Assembly (NCBI RefSeq): GCF_001625565.1
Contig: NZ_AUXS01000056.1
Coordinates: forward strand, 53,662-117,661
Direction of reading: 5' to 3'
DNA length: 64,000 nucleotides
Source of the DNA: Pseudoalteromonas luteoviolacea NCIMB 1944
GTDB lineage: Bacteria > Pseudomonadota > Gammaproteobacteria > Enterobacterales > Alteromonadaceae
The position numbers were made by a program, and so were the translations under genes. This document shows, piece by piece, positions 1-10,330 of the stretch (positions are counted from its first letter, which is position 1; every line of letters starts with the position of its first letter). The notes below the pieces were generated by a model. The model saw only the letters and a program-made list of their open reading frames with translations. It made no database searches and was not told the origin of the DNA.

Positions 1-305
1 GCGGTTGTGTGATCAACTAATGTAGTATTTGCACGCATTGATTGAAGAACGCCATCAGTACCAGTGGTTACTTCTCTGAGGTCGTCGTCATTACCAACGC
101 AAATAAATACGATATCCGCATTCGTGGCTGCTAATGCTGGGGTCGTCGCAAGTTGACCGGAATACGTTTCCATCCAAGTTTGTGCTTTGCTCGTAGTACG
201 GTTGTATACCGTGACGTTATACCCTTGATTTGCTAGGTGGCCAGCCATCGGAAATCCCATTACACCGAGGCCAATAAAGGCTACATTTTTGTTATTTGAT
301 GTCAT
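1..305 (-). CDS. NAD(P)-dependent 3-hydroxyisobutyrate dehydrogenase-like reductase (5' part only)
   Basis: The gene starts at the ATG at 305 and runs off the left edge, leaving about 101 codons. The N-terminus reads VAFIGLGVMGFPMAGHLANQ, the dinucleotide-binding Rossmann motif (GLGxMGxxMAxxL) of the 6-phosphogluconate/3-hydroxyisobutyrate dehydrogenase superfamily. A further stretch, NADIVFICVGND, matches the family's fourth strand. Known members oxidise beta-hydroxyacids or reduce semialdehydes such as tartronate semialdehyde. The catalytic domain lies outside the window, so the substrate cannot be named. It is followed on the same strand, past a hairpin, by no visible partner gene. Family is confident; specific enzyme is not. 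Confidence 0.85.
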   Translation of the reverse strand, partial: MTSNNKNVAFIGLGVMGFPMAGHLANQGYNVTVYNRTTSKAQTWMETYSGQLATTPALAATNADIVFICVGNDDDLREVTTGTDGVLQSMRANTTLVDHTT

Positions 306-419
306 ATTTAACAATCCAGTTGTGACAAGTGACTCGATTGTAACTTAAGTGGGGGAGTTTTGGCTGAATATTTTGCATGATAATGAACTGTTTTCATGCA
401 TTTATTTTGAAAGGTTTAT

Positions 420-454
420 AACAGAGTAGCCTGATATTCAAGCTACTCTGTTTT
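420..454. terminator. Hairpin terminator between gltP-like gene and the reductase
   Basis: AACAGAGTAGC at 420-430 pairs perfectly with GCTACTCTGTT at 442-452 (11 bp, 11-nt loop). It lies just after the stop of the symporter, which reads leftwards, and before the reductase start. The T-run is stronger on the plus strand (GTTTT) than on the minus strand, so its efficiency for the symporter transcript is uncertain. Confidence 0.55.
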
Positions 455-460
455 GAGTAA

Positions 461-1795
461 TTAAACTTTAGAAGTAGTTAAGTTTTCTTCAAGATCTTTC
501 GCTGCGTCTGGGTCGTTAAAAACATCATGATTTAATTCACCTTCCGATTTTGCGACCACACATGTAACCATACAGTCACCAGTAACGTTAACAGCTGTAC
601 GGGTCATATCCAGTAGCCTATCAACACCCATGATAATAGCGATACCTTCGACTGGAAGACCAACTTGGTTTAACACCATTGCAAGCATGATCAAACCAAC
701 ACCAGGCACACCTGCTGTGCCCACAGAAGCCAGCGTGGCAGTTAAAATCACCATTAGGTAATCGCTAAGAGTTAAGTCAACAGCAAATACCTGAGCGATA
801 AAGACGGTAGCAACACCTTGCATAATGGCTGTACCATCCATATTGATTGTTGCACCTAAAGGCACCGTAAAAGAGGCGACGGTATTGTTTGCACCTAACT
901 TTTTGGTAGCTGTTTCAAGTGTTACAGGCATTGTTGCGCTAGAGCTAGAGGTACTAAATGCAAACATGCAAGCATCTTTCATTTTAGTTAAGAAGGTCAC
1001 AGGGTTTAGACCTGTAAGCACCTTGAGTAAAATGGTGTAGTTTACTAAAGCGTGGAAAAACAACGCTGCCACTACAACTAAGAAGTATTTTCCAAGTTCA
1101 ACAATTAAACCCATTTTAATATCGGTAAACAGCTTTGCCATTAAACAGAACACACCATATGGCGCTAAGTTCATTAATAGAGTAACTAATTTCAAAATGA
1201 CCGTATTTAAATCATCAAAAACAGCCGCGATCCGTTTGCCAGGCTCTCCACTTAATGCCATAGCAATACCGAATAGCAAAGCAAATACGATAACTTGGAG
1301 CATATTGCCACTGGCCATGGCATCGATTGGGTTAGTTGGGAACATACCAATGATAACTTGCGCGAGAGTAGGCGCTTCTTTTGCATCAAAGCTGCTTGTA
1401 GTTGGCATATCAATCCCTGCACCTGGACTTACGAGCAGAGCAAGTGATATTGCGACTGTGATAGCAATTGCAGTAGTTGTTAAATATAACAATATAGACT
1501 TACCACCTAGACGACCTAGCTTTTTAGGATCACTTAGGCTACAGGTACCACAAACCAAAGATATAAATACCAGAGGAACAACCAGCATTTTTAAACTGGC
1601 AATAAAGATTTGACCACCGACGTGGAAAAGACCATCCACAAAGAAACCTCTTAATGGAAAGTCGACAAATCCAAGGGGGATTAAGAATTCAGGCTCACCG
1701 GCAAGAATTTGTTGGAAAATTATACCGACACCAATACCCGCGATCATGGCTATCATGATACGTGTAGTCAGGCTAAATTTATTATTATCAGTCAT
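461..1795 (-). CDS. Dicarboxylate/amino acid:cation symporter (DAACS family, GltP/DctA-like)
   Basis: Inner-membrane secondary transporter of 444 residues, the usual size for GltP/DctA/SstT. Visible hallmarks are the serine-rich re-entrant loop FSTSSSSATMPVTL (around residue 285), the NMDGTAIMQG segment (around 320) and the substrate-binding helix GVDRLLDMTRTAVNVTGD (around 400). These are the family's signature motifs for Na+/H+-coupled uptake of glutamate, aspartate or C4-dicarboxylates. Which substrate it carries cannot be decided by eye. An in-frame GTG at 1807 is an alternative start. I prefer the ATG at 1795 because the following SLTTRI is where relatives begin, although neither start has a strong ribosome site. 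It diverges from the lipoprotein gene. Confidence 0.9.
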   Translation of the reverse strand: MTDNNKFSLTTRIMIAMIAGIGVGIIFQQILAGEPEFLIPLGFVDFPLRGFFVDGLFHVGGQIFIASLKMLVVPLVFISLVCGTCSLSDPKKLGRLGGKSILLYLTTTAIAITVAISLALLVSPGAGIDMPTTSSFDAKEAPTLAQVIIGMFPTNPIDAMASGNMLQVIVFALLFGIAMALSGEPGKRIAAVFDDLNTVILKLVTLLMNLAPYGVFCLMAKLFTDIKMGLIVELGKYFLVVVAALFFHALVNYTILLKVLTGLNPVTFLTKMKDACMFAFSTSSSSATMPVTLETATKKLGANNTVASFTVPLGATINMDGTAIMQGVATVFIAQVFAVDLTLSDYLMVILTATLASVGTAGVPGVGLIMLAMVLNQVGLPVEGIAIIMGVDRLLDMTRTAVNVTGDCMVTCVVAKSEGELNHDVFNDPDAAKDLEENLTTSKV

Positions 1796-1971
1796 TGTTT
1801 TGGACACGCCCTAAAACTTTTCGTTGTTAAAATCGTTATAGCCTAACAGGATGGTTCAAAATGAACAAAAAAAAATGCCAAGACTACGAAAAAATTGTGA
1901 TTTTTTATCTTGGTTTGGGTTAACATTGTGCAAATAACTCTAATTTTAAATTGTGCGAGGGAGAACTGCGG

Positions 1972-4900
1972 ATGTTTTCAATGCGTTGGTTTAGCACCAT
2001 ATTTATGATATTCCTTCTAACAGCCTGTGGCGGAGGGGGGTCGATAGAAAAAGACACCTCCGGAGATGGTGGTAATGATACAGATGAATATGCAATTGCA
2101 TTAAGTCTCAATTCTCAAAGTGGTTCTTCCGAACTCAGCGTTTCAAATCCTATTCAGGTCCAAGCCAAAGTTACAAAAGATGGTCAAGCTCAAGCTGATA
2201 GGCTGGTCAAATTTGTCGGCGATGAATTTTCCGAATTTAATGGCTCTACGTCTGCGCTTACGAATAGCGAAGGTATTGCTACAGTCGGGATAGTTGCGAA
2301 TAATAATCAAGGCGCAGGTACCATAACCGCGTCTTTCGATGTAAATAGTGAAACACTCACCAAATCAATCGAATATGCGGCAATGGGCGATGGTGGCACG
2401 CAAATTGCGCTAACCATTACCGATGTCAATGGTAATGAAGTTGACACCGACAATAGATTAGGTGGTGAAAATCCAGCGACCGTTATGGCGACATTAACCA
2501 GCAATGGGACGCCCTTAACAGGTCAAATTCTGACCTTTACATTTGATGAACTGATCAGCACCGCAAGTAACGGTAAAATCGTCACTGATGCAAACGGGCA
2601 GGCTAGTTTTCAAATTAATGCAACTAGGCAAACTGGTGCAGGGTCAATCGTCGTTACTTATGGCGATATAACTAATAGCACGAACTTCGTTTCAGACGGA
2701 TACGAATTTTTTGGGCTACAAGTTTACGCCTTATCTGTTGTCGGCTTAGACCAACAGGGCAATGAAACAAATGACTTGTCGTTTTCTTCGCCGATAGCTG
2801 TGAGAGCAACCTTAACGCTAAACGGTAAACCGCTTGCCAATGAACCTCTTGTGTTTACCGTTAATAAGGCACTGATTGGTTCAGCGACCAATGTACTGAA
2901 AACAGATGAGCAGGGAGTAGTCACCTTTAATCTGATTGACAATAATGAATCCGGCGTAGGGCAGTTAAATGTTACTTATGAAACTCCGGGTACTGAGATT
3001 GAAGATGTTTCGTCATCTATAAGCTTTGAAAGTGAGGGTGACGGCGGTTTGCAGATGCAGGTGCAAATAACAGATCCTCAGGGCAACGCAATTTCTGAGC
3101 AAAACCCATTAGATACAGGGAAAAACGGCTCGGTCTCAATTAATTTATTAGACAACGGTCAACCACTATCTGGCGCAATTGTATCTGTTAATGCGGGCAC
3201 AAAAGGCATTACATTGCCATCAGATGGTCGTGTTGAGACAAATAGTAGCGGTCAAGCTACATTGGCACTTATTCCAAACATGGAGTCGGGCGTTGACACG
3301 CTAACGGTGACATATACGACTGAAACAGAGACTGTAACCAACACAGTTAATTATCACTCAAATGGAGACGAGTTTTTTGGTCAGCAGACGTATGAGCTTG
3401 CAATTGTTGGTGAGACGGCTGCTGGAGCGTCTTCAAATCAATTGTCTTTTGCTACACCGTTGACTGTAAAGGCGACACTAACATTAAACGGTTCGCCTGT
3501 GTCAGGACAAAATGTGAACTTTTCGGTTGATGACAAAGGTTTACTGGCGAGTAGTGTGGTAGAAACAGGCACTGATGGTGTTGCGCCGGTCATTTTAACT
3601 GAAAACAATGTTGATGGAGCTGGGGTCGTTACGGCAACATATACGACTGAAGACAATCAGGTGATCAGTAAATCTTTCAGCTTTATCAGTGCTGGTGATG
3701 GCGGCTTGCAAATGGTGCTCACTGTTACAGATAAAGAAAATGGCAATCCAATTAGCCAAAGCAATCCGCTGAGCGGTACGACGAAAGGCTCGGTAGAGGT
3801 CACGCTTTCCAACAATGGTATATTGGTCAGTAATGCGATTGTCAATGTCTCTACAGGCGGTAAGGCAGCAACTGTACCTTCTGATGGTCAGGCTGCAACT
3901 CAGGCAAATGGTAAAGCATCACTAGAGCTGGTTGCTAACAATGAGGATGGCGTTGGACAACTGTCAGCGACCTATACAGACCCCATGACATCTGAAACCG
4001 TGACGCAGCAATATATTTACTATACAGAGGGAGATCCTGATTTTGGTGACTCGGCATTTGAGTTATCAATTGTTGCAAGAAATGCGTCAGGTACTGAAAC
4101 TAATGAACTATCTGGTAATTCAGAACTGACTTTGAGCGCGACGTTGTTACAAAATGGTTCTGCATTTGAAAATCAACAAATTCAATTTACGGTCAATGCG
4201 TTTGGAACATTAGACCCGCAATCTGGTTCGGTTTTAACCAATGCCTCGGGAATTGCGACTATTCAACTTAAAGATAACTCCGTTAAAGGAGCTGGTAGAG
4301 TTACAGCGACATTTACTGCAAGTAACGGCGAAGAAGTATCGCGCAACTTCAATTTTAATAGTCAAGGCGATGGTGGCTTATTACTGATTATTGAATCTAT
4401 CAAGGACGGCAACGGTGCAGTCATTAATGAAGGCAACTTGTTGACAAAAGATAATAGGGCAGAAGTCACCGCCGTGCTTACAGAAGACGGTAGTCCGGTT
4501 CAAGGTGCCTTGGTGACTTTTTCGGTAGATGAAGTTGCAACAATGTCTCCGGAAAATGGCAGAGCGGTGACAGATAGCCAAGGTAAAGCTTCAATAGATT
4601 TATTTGTTACAACGGTGTCAGGCGTTGGAGAAGTTACGGCGCAATATGAGGGCATCACAACAAACCCGGCTGTGTTTAACTCTAAAGGTGATGCGGTTGT
4701 TATTGATGGCAATTATAGTTTTGACATTCGCCTATTAGTCAACTGTGCACCTGATTGGGACGCGATACGCAATGACACTTCCAACCCAGTTGACCCAAGT
4801 GATTGTACTGAAGTAACCAGTGTCGACTCCAGTGTTATTCCTGAACTATTTATTCAATTAGGTAAGGTGACCAGCGCCGGTGAGAGTGTAGAGAACCAAA

Positions 4901-7176
4901 TTATCGACGTTTCGACGGATAAAGGGCAGGTACTGCCTAGCTCAGGCAAGGTATTGACGGATGTAAATGGCATTGCAATCTTAAAGCTGCAGCCTGGAGA
5001 CAGTGACGGTGCAGGCACGATCAGTGTTAGCTTTGACGGTGAAGATGCAAGCGAAAACTTCTCTGTTGGTATACAGCAGCTTTACTTGCAGCTGTCTGCA
5101 GATTTACCCGCGTCGACTAACCCAGATCAGCCTCTGCCTGAATTAGACGCCGGTGATAGCTTTATCGTGACTGCTAGCGTGTACACAGATGAAGCCTTGA
5201 CTAACTTATATCAACAGCCCGTAGACATTGGCTTTTCGACTATCTGTGCAAGTCAGCAGCCTGCTGGTACATTGGCGACAATTGATAGCCCAGTACGAAC
5301 TCAAGCTGGGGTAGCCACTTCTACGTATCGCGCTAGTGGTTGTAATGGCAATGATACAATAACAGCCAGTATTTCTGCCGCAGATCCGGTTAACTATGCT
5401 TTCTATGTAAACACTGCTCCTGTGCAATCATTGAAGTTTATTAGTGCAAGCAACCGCTTTATTGGATTACCTCCTGCAACTGGCAGTGTGGCTGTTACTT
5501 CAACTATTACATTCCAGCTCATTGATACGGATGATAACCCGCTAAGACAAAAGCAGATTGAGTTCAGGTTTGCGGATTTAACGGGTGAGGCAAGCCTAAA
5601 TACTTATAAAGGTAATACAGACAATGATGGTGAAGCAAAAACTTTGATCGAAGGTGGTGTTGTACCTGGAGGCTTGGTCGTGGAAGCTTGTTACCTTCCT
5701 GACGAGACAATCGCGCAGGCAGCTCTAACTAACCTGTTCCCAACGTGCTGGCAGTCTAAAATTGATCAATGTACTGCGGACCCAAGTTTAGAGTTTTGCG
5801 AACTTCCTGCTGGTATTACGGGATATACGCTGATCCCAGCGAATGACCAGATCAATGCTGTTTCTTCTGGTGTGGTTTTATCTTCAGGTGTGCCTGACCA
5901 AGATAGTTTTGATGCGGCACCAGAGACGTATATTCTGAATACGCAAAACTATGTCGGTATAACCACAACTATTAACGTGTTCTTTGGTGATCAGTTTAAT
6001 CAACTTTCTAAAGATGACCTTGTTGCAAATGTTCAAGCGGAAGCTGGAGTAGTTGGTAACATAGATGGCACGGGTGGAGATGAGTCATACCAGTGTTTTG
6101 CTGATAAAGGACGCTGTCAGGTTCAGTGGCGATCTCAAGGGGAGTTACCTTTTACAGCAGATAAATGGCGCAATAAAATTAGTGACGTCTGTGATACCTA
6201 TCAAGGACAACCGGTACCTTGTATCGGTGCATTCCCGGCTACGTTCACTGAAAACATTGATGGTGTTGATGTGACTAGAACCGTAGTACGTGGTGCTCGC
6301 GTCACGGTTCTTGCGACGGCAAAAGGTCAAGAAAACTTCCATGATAAGCCTTCGACAGATACCATTCCTCGCAAAAATGGTTTATTTGATATCGGTGAAT
6401 TTCAGCCATTAAACGACGATTTACCTGAAGCTTTTATTGATTTTAACAGCAATAATCAATTTGATGCTGTAGATTGTGATCCAAGTAATGGTGAAGCAAA
6501 CGACCCATGTGAACCTACTCTGAGTAATGGTGGTCACAATGAGTTTTATTTAGATGCCAACAATAATGGTCGCTACGATGGCTTACCTGCTGATCCGACA
6601 ACAGGCATCTACAATGGCCTTTTATGTGGTCAAACAGCTGAGGAAGCAGGTCAGTGTAGCAAAGATCTCGTTGATATTAGAAAGCAGTTTGAAATTGTTG
6701 CATCAAGTGATGTTGTCTATGCTCGATTTGTCGTTGCTAAATCCCACATTGGTGGTGCCGATTGTGAAAATACAGACCCAGATGTCCCAGTCAGCGGCTT
6801 GTTCGGACTAGAAGCGACAGAAAATGATGCTTATTGCGACGTGAATCGTATAGTGTTAGGCACAGAAGCTAATCAAACTGAAGAAGTTACAGTCGAGATT
6901 TACTACTCTGACCTATATGGTAATTCACTGCCGGAAGGCACAACGGTGAGTATTTCTACTCAGAACGGCTCTATAACTGTACAAGAATTGACCGGTACAA
7001 TATTTGCGAGTGGCGGTTTTGAGCGTGGCAGAGCTGTTGTGTTGGTGACACCAGAAAATGCCGCTAATAATATTAGTTCTGGAAACTTAATAGTGACATT
7101 CACGATTCCAGATCCTAATAATCCTGGTGAAAGCATAGAAAGAACCAAAACACTGACGATCCAAGATAATGGTTAA
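1972..7176 (+). CDS. Giant Ig-like (Big_1/invasin-type) repeat lipoprotein
   Basis: Predicted 1734-residue surface or periplasmic lipoprotein. The signal peptide ends in the lipobox LTAC (lipidated Cys near residue 19), followed by a glycine-rich linker. From about residue 35 to 900 there are tandem Ig-like domains of bacterial Big_1 type, seen as recurring LTLNGKPL, TDANGQASF and GVGQLTVTY-like motifs. Two alternating types are recognisable: one opening FFG.Q.Y.L..VG near 2707, 3367 and 4039, the other opening GDGGLQM near 2386, 3040, 3697 and 4369, giving a period of about 660 bp. The C-terminal half has several Cys pairs and Asp/Asn-rich loops (DFNSNNQFD, DANNNGRYDG) that look calcium-binding. 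ATG 1972 is chosen over TTG 1951 because GAGGGAG lies 8-9 nt upstream and the signal peptide then has normal length. Adhesion or surface structure is an inference. Confidence 0.85.
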   Translation: MFSMRWFSTIFMIFLLTACGGGGSIEKDTSGDGGNDTDEYAIALSLNSQSGSSELSVSNPIQVQAKVTKDGQAQADRLVKFVGDEFSEFNGSTSALTNSEGIATVGIVANNNQGAGTITASFDVNSETLTKSIEYAAMGDGGTQIALTITDVNGNEVDTDNRLGGENPATVMATLTSNGTPLTGQILTFTFDELISTASNGKIVTDANGQASFQINATRQTGAGSIVVTYGDITNSTNFVSDGYEFFGLQVYALSVVGLDQQGNETNDLSFSSPIAVRATLTLNGKPLANEPLVFTVNKALIGSATNVLKTDEQGVVTFNLIDNNESGVGQLNVTYETPGTEIEDVSSSISFESEGDGGLQMQVQITDPQGNAISEQNPLDTGKNGSVSINLLDNGQPLSGAIVSVNAGTKGITLPSDGRVETNSSGQATLALIPNMESGVDTLTVTYTTETETVTNTVNYHSNGDEFFGQQTYELAIVGETAAGASSNQLSFATPLTVKATLTLNGSPVSGQNVNFSVDDKGLLASSVVETGTDGVAPVILTENNVDGAGVVTATYTTEDNQVISKSFSFISAGDGGLQMVLTVTDKENGNPISQSNPLSGTTKGSVEVTLSNNGILVSNAIVNVSTGGKAATVPSDGQAATQANGKASLELVANNEDGVGQLSATYTDPMTSETVTQQYIYYTEGDPDFGDSAFELSIVARNASGTETNELSGNSELTLSATLLQNGSAFENQQIQFTVNAFGTLDPQSGSVLTNASGIATIQLKDNSVKGAGRVTATFTASNGEEVSRNFNFNSQGDGGLLLIIESIKDGNGAVINEGNLLTKDNRAEVTAVLTEDGSPVQGALVTFSVDEVATMSPENGRAVTDSQGKASIDLFVTTVSGVGEVTAQYEGITTNPAVFNSKGDAVVIDGNYSFDIRLLVNCAPDWDAIRNDTSNPVDPSDCTEVTSVDSSVIPELFIQLGKVTSAGESVENQIIDVSTDKGQVLPSSGKVLTDVNGIAILKLQPGDSDGAGTISVSFDGEDASENFSVGIQQLYLQLSADLPASTNPDQPLPELDAGDSFIVTASVYTDEALTNLYQQPVDIGFSTICASQQPAGTLATIDSPVRTQAGVATSTYRASGCNGNDTITASISAADPVNYAFYVNTAPVQSLKFISASNRFIGLPPATGSVAVTSTITFQLIDTDDNPLRQKQIEFRFADLTGEASLNTYKGNTDNDGEAKTLIEGGVVPGGLVVEACYLPDETIAQAALTNLFPTCWQSKIDQCTADPSLEFCELPAGITGYTLIPANDQINAVSSGVVLSSGVPDQDSFDAAPETYILNTQNYVGITTTINVFFGDQFNQLSKDDLVANVQAEAGVVGNIDGTGGDESYQCFADKGRCQVQWRSQGELPFTADKWRNKISDVCDTYQGQPVPCIGAFPATFTENIDGVDVTRTVVRGARVTVLATAKGQENFHDKPSTDTIPRKNGLFDIGEFQPLNDDLPEAFIDFNSNNQFDAVDCDPSNGEANDPCEPTLSNGGHNEFYLDANNNGRYDGLPADPTTGIYNGLLCGQTAEEAGQCSKDLVDIRKQFEIVASSDVVYARFVVAKSHIGGADCENTDPDVPVSGLFGLEATENDAYCDVNRIVLGTEANQTEEVTVEIYYSDLYGNSLPEGTTVSISTQNGSITVQELTGTIFASGGFERGRAVVLVTPENAANNISSGNLIVTFTIPDPNNPGESIERTKTLTIQDNG

Positions 7177-7188
7177 AATTTCGTAGTC

Positions 7189-7216
7189 AAAGGGCCTTTT
7201 TTAAGGCCCTTTTTTA
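7189..7216 (+). terminator. Rho-independent terminator after the Ig-like lipoprotein
   Basis: AAAGGGCC, then a T-rich loop, then AAGGCCCTTTTTT, 12 nt after the stop codon. GC-rich stem with a six-T run. Confidence 0.85.
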
Positions 7217-7431
7217 TTAACGCTTGAATTTCCTCACATATCCGCTATATTCGCCTCTTTAACAAGTCCAAAGATGTGATTGAGTAAAAATGAAGCAACA
7301 ATTGCTTAATTAATCACTGTTCAGATAAAAGTTAGAATGAAAAGCTTGTAACAATAGGTGTTTGTGGATATACCTATAAATAATAACGCCCAAGAGGGCA
7401 CAACAGACAAAATTAGTCAAAATAGGCAAAT

Positions 7432-10068
7432 ATGGGCAAATCGCTAGTAATCGTAGAGTCTCCCGCAAAGGCCAAAACTATTAATAAGTATTTGGGAAAA
7501 GACTACATTGTGAAATCCAGTGTAGGTCATGTTCGTGATCTACCAACGTCAGGAGCGGGTAAAACCAAAGGGGTTGCTACCAAGTCTCCGGCTGAAGTAC
7601 GTAAAATGTCACCAGAAGAGAAGGCGGCATATCGCAAACAGAAGGACTACGCTAATTTAGTTGCAAGAATGGGCATAGACCCTGAGAAGGGCTGGGAGCC
7701 TCACTATGAAGTGTTGCCTGGCAAGGAAAAAGTTGTCCAAGAGCTTACAAAGCTTGCTCAAGATGCAGACCACATCTATCTCGCAACCGATTTGGATAGA
7801 GAAGGAGAAGCAATCGCTTGGCACCTTGAAGAGATCATCGGTGGCGATGCGTCAAAGTATAAGCGGGTGGTATTTAACGAGATAACCAAAAACGCGATTA
7901 CGCAAGCGTTTGAGGCGCCTGGCCAGCTCAATACTGATATGGTGTATGCACAACAAGCTCGCCGTTTTCTAGACCGAGTTGTAGGTTTTATGGTTTCACC
8001 TCTACTGTGGCAAAAAGTCGCACGTGGGTTATCAGCAGGCCGAGTTCAGTCAGTTGCTGTGCGTTTGTTGGTTGAGCGAGAAAGAGAAATTAAAGCGTTT
8101 ATCCCTGAAGAGTTCTGGGATATTCATGCCGATACTAAGCTGGCAGCAAGCGATGTTCGCTTTGCTGTGACAAAGTATCAAGGTCAAGCGTTTAAGCCCG
8201 TTAACGAGCAAGAAGCATTAAAAGCAGTAGCGGATATTGAAAGCGCAAGTCTTTCTGTTGTTAAAGTTGAAGAGAAGCCAAGTAAGAGTAAGCCGAGTGC
8301 ACCTTTTATTACTTCAACTATGCAGCAGGCTGCGAGCACCAGATTGGGTTACGGCGTAAAGAAAACCATGATGTTGGCGCAACGTTTGTATGAAGCAGGT
8401 TACATAACGTATATGCGTACCGACTCAACAAACCTGTCAAATGATGCTGTTGAAATGTGTCGCGACTATATTCAAGGTAACTTTGGCGATAAGTACTTGC
8501 CAAAAGCACCTATAAAATATAGCGCCAAAGGTAATGCTCAGGAAGCGCACGAAGCAATTAGACCGTCTGACGTAAATGTATTGTCAGGGCATGTTGAAGG
8601 CGTAGATGCGGACGCTAAGAAGTTATATGAGCTTATTTGGCGACAGTTTGTTGCTTGCCAAATGACGCCTGCTGAGTATGACCTGACCAATATCACTCTT
8701 GGTGCAAACGACTATACGTTGAAAGCGCGTGGGCGTGTACTGAGATTTGACGGTTGGACTAAAGTACAACCAGCAGTGCGCAAAAAGAACGAAGAAGAGC
8801 AAGCATTGCCTGCTGTGGCCGTAGGTGACAACGTTGACTTAGTGAGCCTTGATCCTAAACAGCACTTCACTAAGCCACCGGCTAGATACAGTGAAGCAAG
8901 CTTAGTTAAAGAATTGGAAAAAAGAGGGATTGGTCGTCCGTCTACTTACGCAGCGATTATCTCGACAATCCAAGAGCGTGGTTATGTACGTGTAGAAAAT
9001 AGACGTTTCTTCGCTGAAAAAATGGGAGAGATAGTCACAGACCGCTTAGTTGAGAACTTTAACGATCTAATGAACTTTGACTTTACAGCAAAAATGGAAG
9101 GCCGTTTGGATGACATTGCTGAAGGTGAAAGGGAATGGACTCATGTTCTTGATAAGTTTTATGCGGATTTTTCACAGCAGCTTGAATTGGCAGGTCAAGA
9201 CGAAGCCGAAGGCGGCATGCGTCAAAATGTGATGGTCGAGACAGACATTGACTGTACAACTTGTGGCAGAAAAATGGGTATTCGTACTGCATCGACTGGT
9301 GTGTTCTTAGGCTGTACCGGGTATAGCTTGCCACCTAAAGAACGTTGCACAACAACAATGAATCTGATCTCTGGTGATGAAGCCATTGATGCTGATGATG
9401 TTGAAGATGCTGAAACAGAAAGTTTAAGACAGAAAAAACGCTGCCCAATCTGTGAAACGGCAATGGACTCATATCTGATAGATGAGACACGCAAGATCCA
9501 TGTGTGCGGTAATAACCCCGCATGTGGTGGTTATGTTGTTGAACAGGGAACATTCAAGATAAAAGGTTATGATGGACCTGTTATTGAGTGTGACAAATGT
9601 GGCGCTGATATGCAGCTCAAGTCAGGTCGTTTTGGCAAGTACTTTGGTTGTACAAAAGAAGATTGTAAAAATACGCGCAAACTGCTGAAAAGCGGTGAGC
9701 CTGCTCCACCAAAAGAAGATCCAGTTCCGCTACCTGAATTGGAATGTGAAAAGTCGGAAGCACACTTCGTCCTGAGAGACGGTGCATCAGGCATTTTCTT
9801 GGCGGCGCATACATTTCCTAAATCACGGGAGACTCGCGCGCCAAAAGTGGCAGAGCTGAAGAGATTTAGAGATCGTATTTCTCCTAAGTTTTATTATCTT
9901 GCGGATGCACCTGAGCAGGATAACGATGGAAACTTGGCTGTAGTTAGGTACTCTCGAAAAACGAAGACTCAATATGTCATGACAGAAGTTGAAGGAAAAG
10001 CCACAGGCTGGAAAGCAACCTTTGTTGATGGTAAGTGGGTTGAAGAAGAGAAAAAGCGTAAAAAATAA
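7432..10068 (+). CDS. topA: DNA topoisomerase I (type IA, omega protein)
   Basis: 878-residue enzyme, close to E. coli TopA (865), that relaxes negative supercoils. The Toprim domain opens with SLVIVESPAKAKTINKYLG, and its acidic DxDxEGE motif appears as TDLDREGEAIAWH near residue 120. The catalytic tyrosine is Tyr327 in YITYMRTDST. The C-terminus carries three four-cysteine zinc ribbons, starting near residues 607 (CTTCG), 670 (CPIC) and 720 (CDKCG), and a basic tail. The gene has its own 215-bp upstream region and a terminator straight after it, so it is probably monocistronic. Nothing unusual in the sequence. Confidence 0.98.
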   Translation: MGKSLVIVESPAKAKTINKYLGKDYIVKSSVGHVRDLPTSGAGKTKGVATKSPAEVRKMSPEEKAAYRKQKDYANLVARMGIDPEKGWEPHYEVLPGKEKVVQELTKLAQDADHIYLATDLDREGEAIAWHLEEIIGGDASKYKRVVFNEITKNAITQAFEAPGQLNTDMVYAQQARRFLDRVVGFMVSPLLWQKVARGLSAGRVQSVAVRLLVEREREIKAFIPEEFWDIHADTKLAASDVRFAVTKYQGQAFKPVNEQEALKAVADIESASLSVVKVEEKPSKSKPSAPFITSTMQQAASTRLGYGVKKTMMLAQRLYEAGYITYMRTDSTNLSNDAVEMCRDYIQGNFGDKYLPKAPIKYSAKGNAQEAHEAIRPSDVNVLSGHVEGVDADAKKLYELIWRQFVACQMTPAEYDLTNITLGANDYTLKARGRVLRFDGWTKVQPAVRKKNEEEQALPAVAVGDNVDLVSLDPKQHFTKPPARYSEASLVKELEKRGIGRPSTYAAIISTIQERGYVRVENRRFFAEKMGEIVTDRLVENFNDLMNFDFTAKMEGRLDDIAEGEREWTHVLDKFYADFSQQLELAGQDEAEGGMRQNVMVETDIDCTTCGRKMGIRTASTGVFLGCTGYSLPPKERCTTTMNLISGDEAIDADDVEDAETESLRQKKRCPICETAMDSYLIDETRKIHVCGNNPACGGYVVEQGTFKIKGYDGPVIECDKCGADMQLKSGRFGKYFGCTKEDCKNTRKLLKSGEPAPPKEDPVPLPELECEKSEAHFVLRDGASGIFLAAHTFPKSRETRAPKVAELKRFRDRISPKFYYLADAPEQDNDGNLAVVRYSRKTKTQYVMTEVEGKATGWKATFVDGKWVEEEKKRKK

Positions 10069-10072
10069 CTAA

Positions 10073-10099
10073 AAAGGCCAGCATTTGCTGGCCTTTTAT
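10073..10099 (+). terminator. Rho-independent terminator of topA
   Basis: AAAAGGCCAGC-ATTT-GCTGGCCTTTT, 4 nt after the topA stop; a strong stem followed by a T-run, and A-rich on the other side. Confidence 0.9.
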
Positions 10100-10330
10100 T
10101 GAACAGACCTTTTCAAAGCAACGCCAATCAAATTAACCTACCGAGGAGCCAAAATCACAGCTATATCTGTTTTAATGATTGCGTATTCTATGCATCTAAA
10201 TTAGAAACGTGAACAGTTGACTTGCCTCTGTTGGCCCTCTATTCTAACGCCCTCTGTATTAATCCACTAATACAAAAAATATCAACAACGGATCTAAAAA
10301 TAGGTGTTGATTTACATAAGGAAAACAGTA

